Source: Linnemannia schmuckeri
Lineage: Eukaryota > Mortierellomycota > Mortierellomycetes > Mortierellales > Mortierellaceae
Reading direction: 5' to 3'
Assembly: GCA_029449235.1 (NCBI GenBank)
Contig: JANATG010000014.1
Span: 124,001-188,000, forward strand
Length of the DNA: 64,000 nt
Shown: positions 31,053-42,832 of the stretch, piece after piece
Position numbering within the stretch: position 1 is the first letter of the stretch
Layout: every line of letters starts with the position of its first letter
Position numbers and translations under genes: made by a program
Notes under the pieces: model-generated
Told to the model about the DNA's origin: nothing
The model's input: the letters and a program-made list of their open reading frames with translations, nothing else
Database searches by the model: none

Positions 31053-31965
31053 ATTGGGTCGAAGTATTTTCGATTCTTTTGTTCTTGTTGTTTGCTGTTG
31101 CGGAGATTTTTCTTGGAGGGCGAGAAAGAGTGGGAGTGAAGGAAGGGGAGAGAGGGAATGAAGAAAATGCGATTTTTTGTTGATGAAACGAACGGGTGGA
31201 GTAAAAGGACAAAAAAAAAAAGGTAACCAAGAAGAAGGCTACGGAGATGGAGATGGAGGGATGGGAGGAGGAGGAGGGGGGGGGGGAGGGATGGTGATGA
31301 AAGTGAGAATAAAGGACGATTCAAAGAAGAGAGCGCTAACAAAAAAAAGGGGGGGGAGGGAGGGAGGGTTGATAGCAAAAAAATACAAAGGCTGCCATAG
31401 CTGCACCATGGCTATGATTGTTTTTTTTACTGCCCCTGCTCTTTCTCTCTCTGTTGTCATAACGCAGACAGTTGCGATAGTTGGACAACACGGACATACG
31501 CGCCCATTGGCCAACTGGCCAAATTTCCCTCTCCTCTTTAACCCCCTTGGATACTTGGAGCGTTAAAGACCTGGCAAACACAACACTAACGTTCAGATGT
31601 GTGTGAGCCATGTAAACCTTGTGAATCCGTCTCCCTCATGGCCAATCTCCTCAACTGCCTCCTCTTCTTCCTCCAATGCAACAAAGATTATGCAGAAAAA
31701 ACGACAAAAAGGCAGGCAAACAAACATGCACACCAAACCACATGTTGCCCATTTTGACACGCTTTACACACCCTGGCACACATATCCATCCCCAAATCGG
31801 CTCCCTCCACCCTTCCTCTCTTTCTCTTCTCGTCTCTTCCCTTCATTCACCCCAACAATCAACCATCAACAAAAAGCAACCCTAAAACACGGAGAAAAAG
31901 AGGTCAATGCAAGACATGCTTATTTAATCAACATTCAATCCATGCTAAAGCAAAAGACTATATCA
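31053..31965. other. Intergenic, purine-rich leader
   Basis: From 31053 to about 31380 the plus strand is GA- and G-rich, with runs of G (31275-31287 and 31350-31358); in the sense of the downstream minus-strand gene this is a CT-rich leader. The remainder is AT- and CT-rich without a gene. Confidence 0.5.
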
Positions 31966-34095
31966 TTACATACGGATCTTGAGGGAAGGATACTCTCTCT
32001 GCAGCCGACTCACTTCCAATCCGCCCGCAGAACTCACCAACCCCAAATCCACAAGCGAAGGCATCGCTGCAATCAGTAACTTCGCCTCGGGGACTGTAAT
32101 CCCCGGCCCAAGTCCGCTCCTGATCAACTCAAACACTGGTGCCACGTTGACGGTTCGGAGGTTGGGGAAGGAGAGGGTGAGAGAGAGGACGTTGCTGGTC
32201 GGGTGAACGCTAAAACTGCTGGTACTGCTGTTGTTATGAGAGCTGTGGGAGCTGTGACTGGAGCTGTGGGTGCTGCTGCCACTGCTATTGATGATCACGA
32301 TATCGTCGTCTTCCTCGTCGTCGACGTTGGCGATAAGTGGTGGTGGTTGAGGAAAAGCTTCTCCTGACTCGTCAATCTTGGGAAAGGCAACGTGCGAGAT
32401 GATGTCCCTCAAATGGAACAACCAAAGATGTAGAGTTCGCAACTGATTACACGCCTGGAGTCGACTAAAGAACTGGAATGTTGTTGCGTGGTCCGGAAAC
32501 ACGACCGACGAGATATCCAGCGTCGTCAAGGAATCCTGACAGGGCCACGGTGTAGGAGTAGTCGTGGTGAGAGCCAACGTCGAGGCCCCTGATACAGGGG
32601 ATGTTTGTGTCGGTGCCTGTGTTTGTATTGCTGCAGGAGCCTCATCCTGCATGAACCGACTGTATCGAATAATATTCCCAACCTTGACAGACTCCATCGC
32701 CACAGGTAGGGTCAGCGCATCCATGACAATCGGGAGCTGTTGTCGGACAAGTCCTGTGATCTCCAAAGCCTTGAACGGGTGTGGGGTTCCATACTGCTGC
32801 CGATGTTTCCTCAAGGATGCACCAAGGGTCGACAAATCCGGATCCCTGCTAAACATCTGTCGCACAAGAGAGAGCGACTCGAGTCGAGGGAATAGAGTAA
32901 CAAGAGTCGCAATCGTTGGAAATTCCTTGATCGTTCCATTGAACTGAATGTTGAGTTCTCGAATCTGCGAACAATAGGTTGACAGTTCGGTCCATGTTGT
33001 CTCTGGGCAAAAATTGCTCCACTGGCCACCCAGTGTCAAGATCTCCATCGAGGGGCTCTGGCGGACGATGCACAAAAACGTCGGAAGATCCATTGCTGGT
33101 GGTTGGAGTTGTATCGAGCGAAGGTTGTATTGCTGTGGATTTGGTCTTGGTGTTGGTAACTCAGGATTCACTCGATGCGTGTTGGTGGTGATAACAGTTC
33201 CTCCTTTCTTGACAAATGTGCTTGTACGCACCGTGACCTTGGCGATAGCATCATGAGGACTGGCGGGGAGTCGTTCCTGTCTTCTCGAATCAAAGAGCCC
33301 TCTTACCCACTTCTTGAACGCACTCTTCGTCCACCGGTGATGCTCCTCCTCATAATCCCCTCCAAAATACGGCCCATAGACAAACGTCAATTCCCTCAAC
33401 GTCGGACAACACTCCAAAAACCCCAAATAGTACTCTGGTGGACTAAAACCGGGATCCCGATCCTCAAGTGAATGCGGATCAATCCTCAAATGCGTCAGCC
33501 TCGTCAACCGACACAAGCTCCACAAAAACCCCGGCTCAAAATAAGTCGCATCAAAGAGGACGTGAACATTGGTGAGAGAGTGTTGAAGGTGGAGAAAGAG
33601 ATTTTCAAGAGTGTGGTATTGAATCCACATAGAGTGTTCGTCGAGACGAAGGTAAAGGTGTTCGATGTTGGGGCAGTATTTGAGGATGGTGGTGAGGGTA
33701 TGTTTGTCAAAGTAGAGACAGCTTAGTCTGCGGACGTGAACTCCGTGGCGTTTGAGGAGACGTCGTTTCTGGCGACGCATCCAGATCGTGCACTTTTCCC
33801 ATAAGCAGGGGTCAAAGTGGCTGTTGGGACGAAGAGAGAAGAGAGAAAGATAGAAAAAAATAAGAAGGGGTGAGCAGGGTGAAGTGAAAGCAGGGTGTTG
33901 TTACACGATTGAAGGTACACAGACGAGACCGTTAGGGTCAGGTTTCTGCTGACAGGTGGTTGCTATGTACCTGTTCCACTGACGAGAGACAAGGGTGCAG
34001 GCTTTGAGGTCCTCGAGGGAGAGACGGTTACGTATCATGTCCTGCAGTTCCTGTATATTCAGGACCGTGTCGCATCCTGTGCCCATTGTCGTCAT
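31966..34095 (-). CDS. F-box/LRR protein, intact, two exons
   Basis: Exon 1 is 34095-33971 (CDTVLNIQELQDMIRNRLSL, KACTLVSRQWN, donor AACAG/GTACAT). Exon 2 is 33820-31966 (acceptor CCAACAG), joined in phase 2 to give SHFDPCLWEKCTIWMRRQ. The product is about 660 residues. Repeats: YCPNIEHLYLRLDEHS, LTRLTHLRIDPHSL, CCPTLRELTFVYG, SPSMEILTLGG, YCSQIRELNIQFN, FPRLESLSLV, NQLRTLHLWLFHL and MPSLVDLGLVS. A Ser/His-rich low-complexity stretch (GSSTHSSSHSSHSSHNNSST) follows an acidic run. The overall plan matches the gene at 29055-31052. The presumed role is an SCF adaptor; the target is unknown. Confidence 0.82.
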
Positions 34096-34825
34096 AGTGT
34101 AGGCGTCTCAGCAGTGAGTCGTGACTGATTGAGAGGCGAGTACGAAGAAGTGATGAATGGGATGAGACAGACAAGTCAAGAAGGGAACGAATGTAAAAGA
34201 CTCGCTCCCAGAGAGAGGAGTAGAGTGTGAATGACAGAGGAGGGGGGGTGAATGAGATTGCGGTGTGAGGAAGAGGGAGGGCGGGAGGGGGTATTGACTA
34301 AAAAAAAAAAAAGAGAGAAAGAGAAAGAGAGACAGCGAGAGAGTGAGAGATAGAGAGAGGGAATAAAGAAGAATAAGGGGATCAACTGACAACTGATACA
34401 ATGATACAAAAGACCAAAAGGAGAGGGCGACGTGGTCCAGTCCTCTTCCCTTGTTCGTTTTACTTGTAAATGTGCATTGACGGTGCTATGTCTGTAGCAT
34501 GATTTGATTCATTTATCCCTCTCCGCATGGTCCTCTTCCTCTCTCGCCATCTCAATATCGCATTTTCGATTTTTGTGGGCAACAAGGTACATGCGACAGA
34601 GACAGATAGACAACGCCCTCTGAGAGCAGCAAGACCGCTGATGGCGAGGATGGCAAGTGGCCAATTTATTTATTTACAAACACAGGCCAAAAAAAAAAAA
34701 AAAAACCAAAAGATAGCCGTGTCCAGACAACTTCAAGAAACAAACCCTCGTTTTTTATTTTTACATTACGCATTGTTATTCACAGGTTTACGATCCACAA
34801 TCTCCAGCAGAGGGTTACCCCCTCC
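34096..34825. other. Intergenic, GA-rich leader
   Basis: Strongly GA-rich on the plus strand from about 34190 to 34380 (leader of the gene at 31966-34095), then mixed sequence with an A-run at 34689-34705. No gene is supported. Confidence 0.5.
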
Positions 34826-36697
34826 TCAACCTACTCTCCCTAGAAGCCATTCTCTTCTCCCCGAACAGCACTCAAAATACTTCAACATTGGGCAACAGTA
34901 AATTAACAACCGTGCCTCGTACACCTGAATCTCCTCGCCACCATATTCAAGCATCGGTTCAACTTGTATCCTCCGCATCACTGGGAGTAATAGTTTCAAT
35001 TCCTTTGTCCACCTCGTCCTCGTCGTACCTTCTTCCAACTCATCGTCCTTTCCCTCATCAAGCACCATACAGTGTTCTACGTTCAGTTTCAGCTTCACTT
35101 TTGCAGCAACAATGAGATCCAGCAAATGATACCGCGAGATCCGAAGCGCATCAAGACGACTGAACTCCTGCAACCGACCAAAGAACTCCAACGTCTGCGC
35201 TGCATCAGTGAAACGCGTTGTAGCCATCTCAAGCCTTGTCAATGAGTGTACACAGTTCCAGGTCGCAGTTGCCAGATCGGGTTGCAGTATGACGCTGGCA
35301 GGTCAGGTTGTCCAAACCGACAGTCGGATGCCACCATGGGCATCACCAATGACTCCAGCCATGTAGGCCCATGCTTGAACAACTCCAGCATGAACTTTAG
35401 CGGGTTAGACGACAGGCCCCTGATACAAACACTCTTCAACGGGTGCCGGCACCCATCATGCTGATCCTCGAATTCCCGTAGAGCCTTGTCGACAGTGGAG
35501 GAATCCGGATATCTGTAATGAGATTGTTGGTGGAGAGTGATCGATTCCAGACGCGGGAAGATTGGGACGCATAGCGAGAGTAAGGGTGGGGTTGTAGTGG
35601 CATCCCGGTAGAAGACTGATAGCACTTGAAGTGGACAGTTGGTCGAAATCGTGCTCCAGGTCCCGGGAAGGGGACTTCGGGAAGGGGACTTTCCCAGCGC
35701 TCTTTGATGTCTAGTCTGGTCAAGAGGGGGGATCGTTTGGTAATATCGAGGAATGTGTACTCGTCCATCAGCTCCCTTTTGTAGATGAGTTGTCGAAGAT
35801 TGTAGTTCTGAGGAGGCGTCGGGTCTAAAGACTGTTCCTGGCCGGTGGAAGTGTTTAGTCGAGCCAACGCTCCTTGTGCATCTTTAGGAGTCCGACCACT
35901 CTGATATTCAAAGATCCTCGTAAAACGTCTGAGCAGTGACTCTGGTTCCGCAAGAGGATGCTTGGTATACTGATACTGCAGTACAAAAGATTTCAGGCCA
36001 GGACAGAGCTCCAAAAAATCCGTATACCCATATATCGCTAAATGCGGCTCCAGGGCATAGGCGGGATACCTCTTCATCCTCAACATAATCGTCAACTCTT
36101 CCAAACCCTTCAGTGTCGACACACTCCAGAACAACGAAGGTTCCAAAAACGGGACCACAATGTCTGCCGAGACAGTAAACCTCTCTGAAGGGAGGTTGCA
36201 AAAAAATCGATCCAGTGCGCCATAACTGACCCAAGAATAGGACCTGTTAAAGACGAGGTGTAAGAATTCAAGGCTGGGGCAGGTCTGGGTGATAATGTCG
36301 AGGAGAGCTTTGTCGGCGGCGAGGCAGTAAAGTCTACGGATGTGTATCCCATGGAGGCGGAGAATGGTTTCGGTCTATCCTCTGTGGTAGTACTGTTCCC
36401 TATCCCGGGCCAGTCTTTGAACTTGGGGTTGAATGTTCTCCATAAAGCCGGTGCAACTCGTCTATTATTGAAGAGAAGGAATATATATAAGTAAGGTCCT
36501 AGTATTGATGCACGAGTAACAGCAACCTTGCAAGATATAGGTTTGTACCTGTTCCAGTCGCGACAAATACTGCTGGCGTTTCGCAAGTCCCTTGGACTAA
36601 TAGAGTCGAGTATAAGCTCTCGCAGTTCCGAGATCGCCAAAGTCCTGCTGCGTGCTGACGTGTTGTTCCCAGAAGTTGTTACGCTGCTTGTGGTCAT
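34826..36697 (-). pseudogene. F-box/LRR gene, broken by one stop and three frameshifts
   Basis: Exon 1 (36697-36549) is intact: SRTLAISELRELILDSIS, ASSICRDWN, donor AACAG/GTACAA. Exon 2 begins after an AATAATAG acceptor (ALWRTFNPKF), then shifts frame (QRLARDREQYYHRG), hits a TAG near 36377, and continues in the new frame with LRLHGIHIRRLYCLAADKAL, CPSLEFLHLVFN and SLFWSVSTLKGLEELTIML. A 14-base tandem duplication (35665-35692) causes the next frame change, after which PGTWSTISTNCPLQVLSV and FPRLESITLHQQ follow. A third change near 35260-35290 leads to HSLTRLEMATTRFTDAAQ and the end at 34826. The parts in order match the intact neighbours. Confidence 0.78.
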
Positions 36698-38268
36698 ACA
36701 AATGCAATAAGGTGCGTGCGAACGAAGAAGTGAGGATGGAAAAGGAAAAGGCGGGAGACGAATGAGAGGGGAAGAAAAGGAGGGCAAAAAGGGAGATGGA
36801 AGTAAAAAACAAAAAGCAGAAGGAGGAAAGCAAGAAAGCATTTCTCCTTTCTTTTGTAGGTGGCTGATCTTTGTTCATGATAAACTTTCGACTCTTCCGA
36901 CGACACACGCAAACACATCACCACCGTGGCAAGTGTTAACCGAATCATAGAACGACACGATGCAAACAAGAATACCAACAAAAGTTATCTTTGCCGACTC
37001 ATCCTTCGTTTCCTTGATATGTTTACTGAAACGAGTAAACGGTGGACAACTAACAAATGACCTGTAGGTCTCGAAATTTATATGCAGATGGAGAGAGAGA
37101 GAAAGTCCAATAGGTCAGTGCGCCTCAACCATGTGAAGAACGAAACTCGATCGTAATTGTTGCACCTCTCTTTGGACCAAGGCCTAGTCTTTTGCTCTCT
37201 TGTTTTTCATTAGAGCTGCAAAAATCATATCCATTGCACTTTGTCCACACCTACACTCTCCTCTCTTAAAAACATCAGCACCATGTCGCCATTCCCATCA
37301 GCGATCCCACCTTAAACACAGGCTCTAATTCAAGACGACGGCGATCCTCTCTGGAGCTCATTTACTCACGAGTCCTCCGCCGTGACTCCTCCTCGATACC
37401 TCTGGTATTGTTGCCATCAAAAAATGACTTGTCCGATATCTTATCAGATACCGTAAAATCTTGATGCCATTCCCAAACAAAAAAGTTGTACATAATAGAC
37501 ACCTGTCTCACCATACTTTAATAAATATTAAACGTGGCCAAAAAGGATTCGGTTATCGCCAGGAAACTACAATAATTGGACCAAGCGTGTCAAATTGGTA
37601 TGTCTCTTCACCTTCTCCTATCTGCCAGAAGTGCAACTGCATGCTTGTTTCTTCCGCATGCGTATTTTTCTCGCTACACTTGCTCTAATGAGTTTATCAT
37701 GTTCATATCCACTCCGCTGGTTGTATCTTAGGCGCAAAATGAACGAAAAGATCCACGAGAGATCGTCCTCCGCCAACATGCCCAAAATATTGCATTGTTC
37801 GAGAATGTCAAGTTCCTTTAAATAGTCCTCGAATCACTCAAAAAGATGAGCATACGTTTAATGTGCTCTAGTTACTTTTTAACACTCTATTTTTTTTTCC
37901 TTTCGCTAATGCACAGAAACCCGGCCGGATATCGCAGATACTGCTCCAAAGAAATCAAGGATCTTCTAAAGGTGGTATAGTTTCCCTCTGGACATTTATC
38001 GTATTAGAAATCTAATTCACGAAACACAAATGGAGCTACTACTGCCTAAGGGTCAGACATTGCGAAGGAATTAGGTATCTGTTGGTTTATGTATCTATTT
38101 CTTCTAGTTTGAAATGGATTTAATCCGCCATGTCGTCAAAGTAGTCGTTTGGTAAGTGGAACCTATCCTATATGACGAACGCCACCAAAATTTGAAATTT
38201 GATTCTTTCAGCCTTTATTTTCGAGCAAAAAGTTCTCTTCACACACACACACACACGGACACAAAAGA
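36698..38268. other. Intergenic, nothing firmly identified
   Basis: The first 250 bases are GA-rich on the plus strand (leader of the F-box pseudogene). Later there are exon-like fragments with splice motifs, for example NPAGYRRYCSKEIKDLLK near 37920-37972 and MDLIRHVVKVVV near 38114-38152. They could be upstream exons of the gene at 38269, but phases could not be made to agree. Confidence 0.35.
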
Positions 38269-38854
38269 ATGGACATCGACAATCTGCTTCTCCCAAACGA
38301 GCAGATTCGGTTTCCGGACACACACTTGGTTCTCCTCGGGTCCAAGGTCATTCAAGTGTCGACATTCATTCAGTAATGACCCCTATTCTTTTTGTCTTTC
38401 TATTCGTTTCAAAATGAATGAATAAACAGGAGCATAGGATGGCAAACCGACTGAGTGTTATTGCTCATCTACTTTTTGTCGTGTCCTTCGATACTTGTTA
38501 GGGGAGATCATCATGGCGATCCATTCACAGTACCATTAAGCAAAAAAGGCGAGGCAATTCTCCAGGTATGACCACTTTTGCCGACGCCTACTAGTTCTTG
38601 GATACATCACAACCTACCTCCACTTACGCGCTGTTCTCCTTCCTTAATAATAGGGGATAGTGTGGGCAACGGTGTTAAGTCCACCGCAGGAAGACACGGT
38701 GGAGGTGGTGCATGAGGAGTTTGGATTGATGATTTCACGACATGATTGGCGATTACCAGACATATATACCATCCTGCTGGGAGATCGTGAACTGGAGCCG
38801 ACGCGGTTCAAGTTGCGGTTCGATCTAAGCCTTCCCTCTGATGGTCATTGGTAG
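38269..38854 (+). CDS. Unrecognised three-exon gene (possibly 3' part only)
   Basis: Exons 38269-38372, 38502-38565 and 38654-38854 join in frame through consensus sites (CA/GTAATG to TTAG; CAG/GTATGA to AATAG) to give 122 residues: MDIDNLLLPNEQIRFPDTHL, then VIQVSTFIQGDHHGDPFTVP, KKGEAILQGIVWATVLSP, MISRHDWRLPDIYTILLGD and KLRFDLSLPSDGHW. The composition is that of a folded globular protein and two small introns keep the frame, which is unlikely by chance. I do not recognise the family. The ATG at 38269 is preceded by an open frame back to an acceptor-like TTTCAG at 38206-38211, so there may be more exons upstream. Confidence 0.45.
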
Positions 38855-39896
38855 GGTATGGGAAGGAAGGGCGGCGGCGCTTTGTTTGTTTTGGTTTGGG
38901 GTTGTGTGAGAGTGAGACATAAGGAGGTGACTGATATCTAAGGGAGGATCTGGACTTGATTGGTGGCGAGTTTATCTCGGCGAATGGGAAGACGAATGCG
39001 ACTCGTGCGGGAAATGGACGGACACCTGACAGCTGACCCAGGCAAACAACAACAACAACGACAGCAAGACCAAAAGAGGTTATCAACAATAAGCCCCGTT
39101 CGGACGCCGTTGAAGTCAATTGGAGCAGCGTGAAGAAATAAAATCCGCCGTGGATGCGCAGTTGAGGGTCCTATCTCTTGTTCATTGTGAATCTATTCTT
39201 GTTCGATTGAGAAGTAGTCACTTCCATGCCATTATTTCCATTCAATATTCGTGTTGTCCGTTACATCCGTGCATTGTTTCGTGTTCCCTGCTCTCTCTCG
39301 GTCTCTCTCTGCCTTTTTTTTTTTTTTTTTTTTATTCGTCCGTTCGCTCTGTTTCCCTTTGTCTCTCTTCCCTTTCCACCTTCCATCTTTACCGTCCTGT
39401 AGCACCACCCTTTCCCGCATATTGTCCACCCCTCTTTTCCTTGCACTGTTCCACACACACTCATAAGAGACCATCCATCCACCATCCTCCATCCTCTTCT
39501 CTCCTTAAACCTCAGTTCGCACCCCTTTCCTTCCTTTGCACTCCCTGAACCCTGCTCTTCTTTTTCTTTTTCTTTTTTCTTTTTCAAACGGCAGTCAGTC
39601 GGCTCGCTACCTTAGTTCTTTATCCTTGACTGCTCGTTTGACCCCTTCACTTCTGCTCTTTCTCTTCAATTCCTTCCTTCCTTCCCCTTTTTTATTCTCC
39701 TCCAACAGCACAAGCAACCAACAACCAGCAACCAACAATCAAACAACAATATAAAACAAGCAGACGGGCCCTCTTTGTACCCTAGACCACTTTTGGCTCT
39801 CTTTTAGGCCCGTTCACTCTCCTCCCCACCTTATTTTATCCCAATCTCTCTTTCGACAAACAACACAAACCACCAATCAGCGCCAATCAACGAACA
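38855..39896. other. Intergenic and CT-rich leader of the bZIP gene
   Basis: From about 39280 to 39700 the plus strand is almost purely pyrimidine in long blocks, including a T-run (39314-39333), then A/C-rich up to the start codon at 39897. This is the presumed promoter and 5' untranslated region of the bZIP gene. Confidence 0.5.
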
Positions 39897-42673
39897 ATGT
39901 CGCTTCAGCCCGCAATTCCAAACGACTACACGGTTCCCGTCAGCGACAACGACTGGGCCCAGATGCTGCAGTCCAACAAGGAAGCCCAAGAACTGCTCTC
40001 AAACGCCATTGCGCACCACCGGGAGCACTACGAGGACACTTCTTCGACCGGTGCTAACAACAAGCGCATCGGGCACAGTAGTCATCTTCACCACAAGTCT
40101 GATCACTATAACCGTATGCTATCTCTTTCCTCTCTCGTGTTCTCCTTCTTCAAGGATAATGTGCGTGTCATTGTTTGCTTATCGAAGTAGGACTATAAGC
40201 TAACCACTCTTTCCTTAATTCTATCAAATATAGAGGAACCTTCTGCCAACGGACAGTTCTCGGACGGAGAGGGCAGCTCTGGTGAGTTTCAAACATCCAG
40301 ATCTGAATCCACCAGAACTCTGTGGGGTTTAGCCCCAGATGGCCCACATTTCTTCATCGCTCATTATTGTTCCCCATACCATGTACTGACTCACTTCTTG
40401 CTGTCTCAATTTCAATATTATAGACGACACAAGCACGCCTGGAGATGGCAAGCCAGCACCCAAGAAGGCTGGACGCAAGCCCTTGACCACGGAGCCTACC
40501 ACTAAACGCAAGGTACGTGCGTGTCGCATCGTTTTCCTCTCTTCGGTCCACCAAGAGCAAATATATGGCGCCACCACTGAGAGGGGACAACAAAACAGAT
40601 CAATCTCCCCACACTCTCACAGAACAAAAAACAAGGTCACAGGATTCGAATTTCCAGGATGGAAGGGCATCTCGCATCATCAATTCTACATATATTATCA
40701 CCCACACACTCGACAATCAACGACAGTGGCAAAAACAAGGTGGAGGAGAACATGTGAAATGTCCGAGACATGGAGAAAATATAGAAAAAAAACACGCCGT
40801 TATTTTTTTACACTCCCGCAAAAAGACAAAGGAGGGATTGTCGGGAGAAAACTCAATTCAGTTCGTAAAGCCAGAAAACAACACGGAAGACATGAAAAGG
40901 GAAGAAGCAAAGCTAAAGGAAAAAATGAAAGATGACGGGAACAAAAAAGATCATAGAACGAGGGGCACCAATCAAGGGACGGGGCTGAGACGAACCAAAG
41001 AGGGCCTTCTAAAAGGAACAAGAAGAAAAGTAACAAGAGTATCTGCATGAATCCCATCTTTGATAAATTTCGCATTGGATATAGAATAGGGACGACTGGG
41101 ATACGAAAATGGAACATCTGGAAAATCATCACATCCTTGCTGGCGTTAGTGTACTACTCCGTACACAAACGAACGTTGTTTTTCCAGTAGCCCCTCAATC
41201 TGACTGAATTTATCCTTTCTTACACCTCCATAGGCGCAAAACAGAGCAGCACAGCGTGCTTTCCGTGAGAGAAAGGAAAAGTACGTCAAGTCCTTGGAGG
41301 ACCGTATCAAGGAGCTTGAAGAGCTCAACCCCGGCAAAGGCGACACCAAACTCGCAGAGGAAAACATGAACCTCAAGGTCCTGGTCCAAAAACTCGAGAC
41401 GGAGAACTACTTCCTCAAGGAGCAGTCCTTCAACTTTGATTTCCCCATTTCTCAGCCTGGACTCTATAACATCTCCAAGGCACAGCGAGACGCTTCAGCA
41501 CAGAACATGGCCAAGACTATGCCTCCCTCTAGCGAGGCAATCAAGGCGACTACTGCTCAGGTCGAGGCTCCCAAGGCAGCCACGGATGTCAAGTTCCCTA
41601 CACCAACCACAAGCGAGCGCCAATGGACTCCTCCTTCATCCGGTGGTGACAGTGTGCCCAACTCTCCTCTGAACCATGATCTTCCTACTCCTGACCAGGA
41701 GACGTTGTCTCAGGTTTCGTCTTCGGACAATGCTGGCATCGTCCCCCGTTTCAGACACTCTACACCTGAGGAAATGGCTCTCTTTTCAACGCTGTTGGAC
41801 GGTACAGGAAACACATACGGAAACACGGCACTTCAGCGTCCACTCAACAGCAATACCAACAACCATCCTGGGCTCGCTGACATTAATGCCCTGATGAGTC
41901 TTCACAACACCAACAACAGCGCCCTCGGTGCAAACCTTCACTCGCCTTTGAATACTCACTTGTTTGGATCGACCACTAGCAATAACAACAACAGCTTTAC
42001 TAACCAGGGACTTCAGAGCGCCAGTCCAGCAACGTCGCTGGCCTTGTTCTCGGACAACAGCCCCTCACCAACCATTGACGACCTTGTCAACACACCATTG
42101 TTCCATACGGACAAGGATGGTATGGTACATTTCACTCCACCAGTGGCACCCATGTCGGCACCCTCACTGTCGCTCGAGCAGACGCAGGCACTTTTCACAG
42201 ACTTCCGTGATCCCTCAGATCCTCGGGATTTCTTCACTGGATACGATGATGCGGTTGAGAACACTTTCCAGGACAATTCGCTGGACGCATTGTTGAGTGA
42301 CCCTTTGCTGGATTACACCCATGCGTTTGCCAATGCAGGCATCGTTTCACCCCATGGCCTTGGACCCAACGCACCACCGATGATGACGCCCACCACGACG
42401 AGCAAGCCAGCACCGGCACCGGCGACATTGCCATCGAAGGAGGAGCCCGAGGACGGAGAAACCAAGCACACATTGCCACCGCTGATTGAAGGTGAACAGA
42501 CGATTCCTTGTCCTCAAGCCTGGGAGCAGTTGGCTAAGCACCCTAACTTTGATGATGCGGATATTGATGAGTTGTGTGCGGAGCTCAAGTCGAAGGCCAA
42601 GTGCTCTGGACATGGCCCTGTCATCCCTGTGTCTGAGGTCGACAAAGTCATGAACCGGTTGAACCAGTACTAG
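39897..42673 (+). CDS. Yap1/Pap1-type bZIP transcription factor
   Basis: Exons 39897-40113, 40234-40281, 40424-40512 and 41234-42673 join in frame into 597 residues. The basic region, KRKAQNRAAQRAFRERKEKY, has the N-x-x-A-Q-x-x-F-R signature of the fungal Yap1/Pap1 (AP-1-like) family, followed by the leucine zipper (SLEDRIKELEEL onward). The middle is Ser/Thr/Asn/Pro-rich, typical of activation regions. The C-terminus is a cysteine-rich domain (IPCPQAWEQLAKHPNF, IDELCAELKSKAKCSGHGPV), the redox-sensing and nuclear-export region in Yap1/Pap1, which control oxidative-stress genes. The three cysteines of this domain are the only ones in the protein; the N-terminal cysteine cluster used by Yap1 is absent. 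Intron 3 is long (721 bases). A 43-base T tract lies about 115 bases after the stop. Confidence 0.88.
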
Positions 42674-42787
42674 TTTGCCTTCTTTTCTTGTTTTCTCACT
42701 TACTTGCAAGAAACAAACTGTTCTCGTATTGAGTTTAAAGTAGTTGCATAGCATATACAAATAGCACACAAATACAGCCTTGTCTTG

Positions 42788-42832
<45 letters not shown>

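Noticed and set aside
31239..31566. Overlapping frames in G-rich sequence
   Set aside because: Glycine or proline runs from simple repeats in the leader of an F-box gene.
37920..37972. Exon of an SRP68-like or other conserved gene
   Set aside because: A short stretch (GYRRYCSKEIKDLL) looks conserved, but no neighbouring exon could be joined in frame.
40517..41050. Plus-strand frame of 177 codons between bZIP exons
   Set aside because: Lies wholly in intron 3, is rich in Lys/Arg/Gln from A-rich sequence, and using it would break the conserved bZIP basic region.
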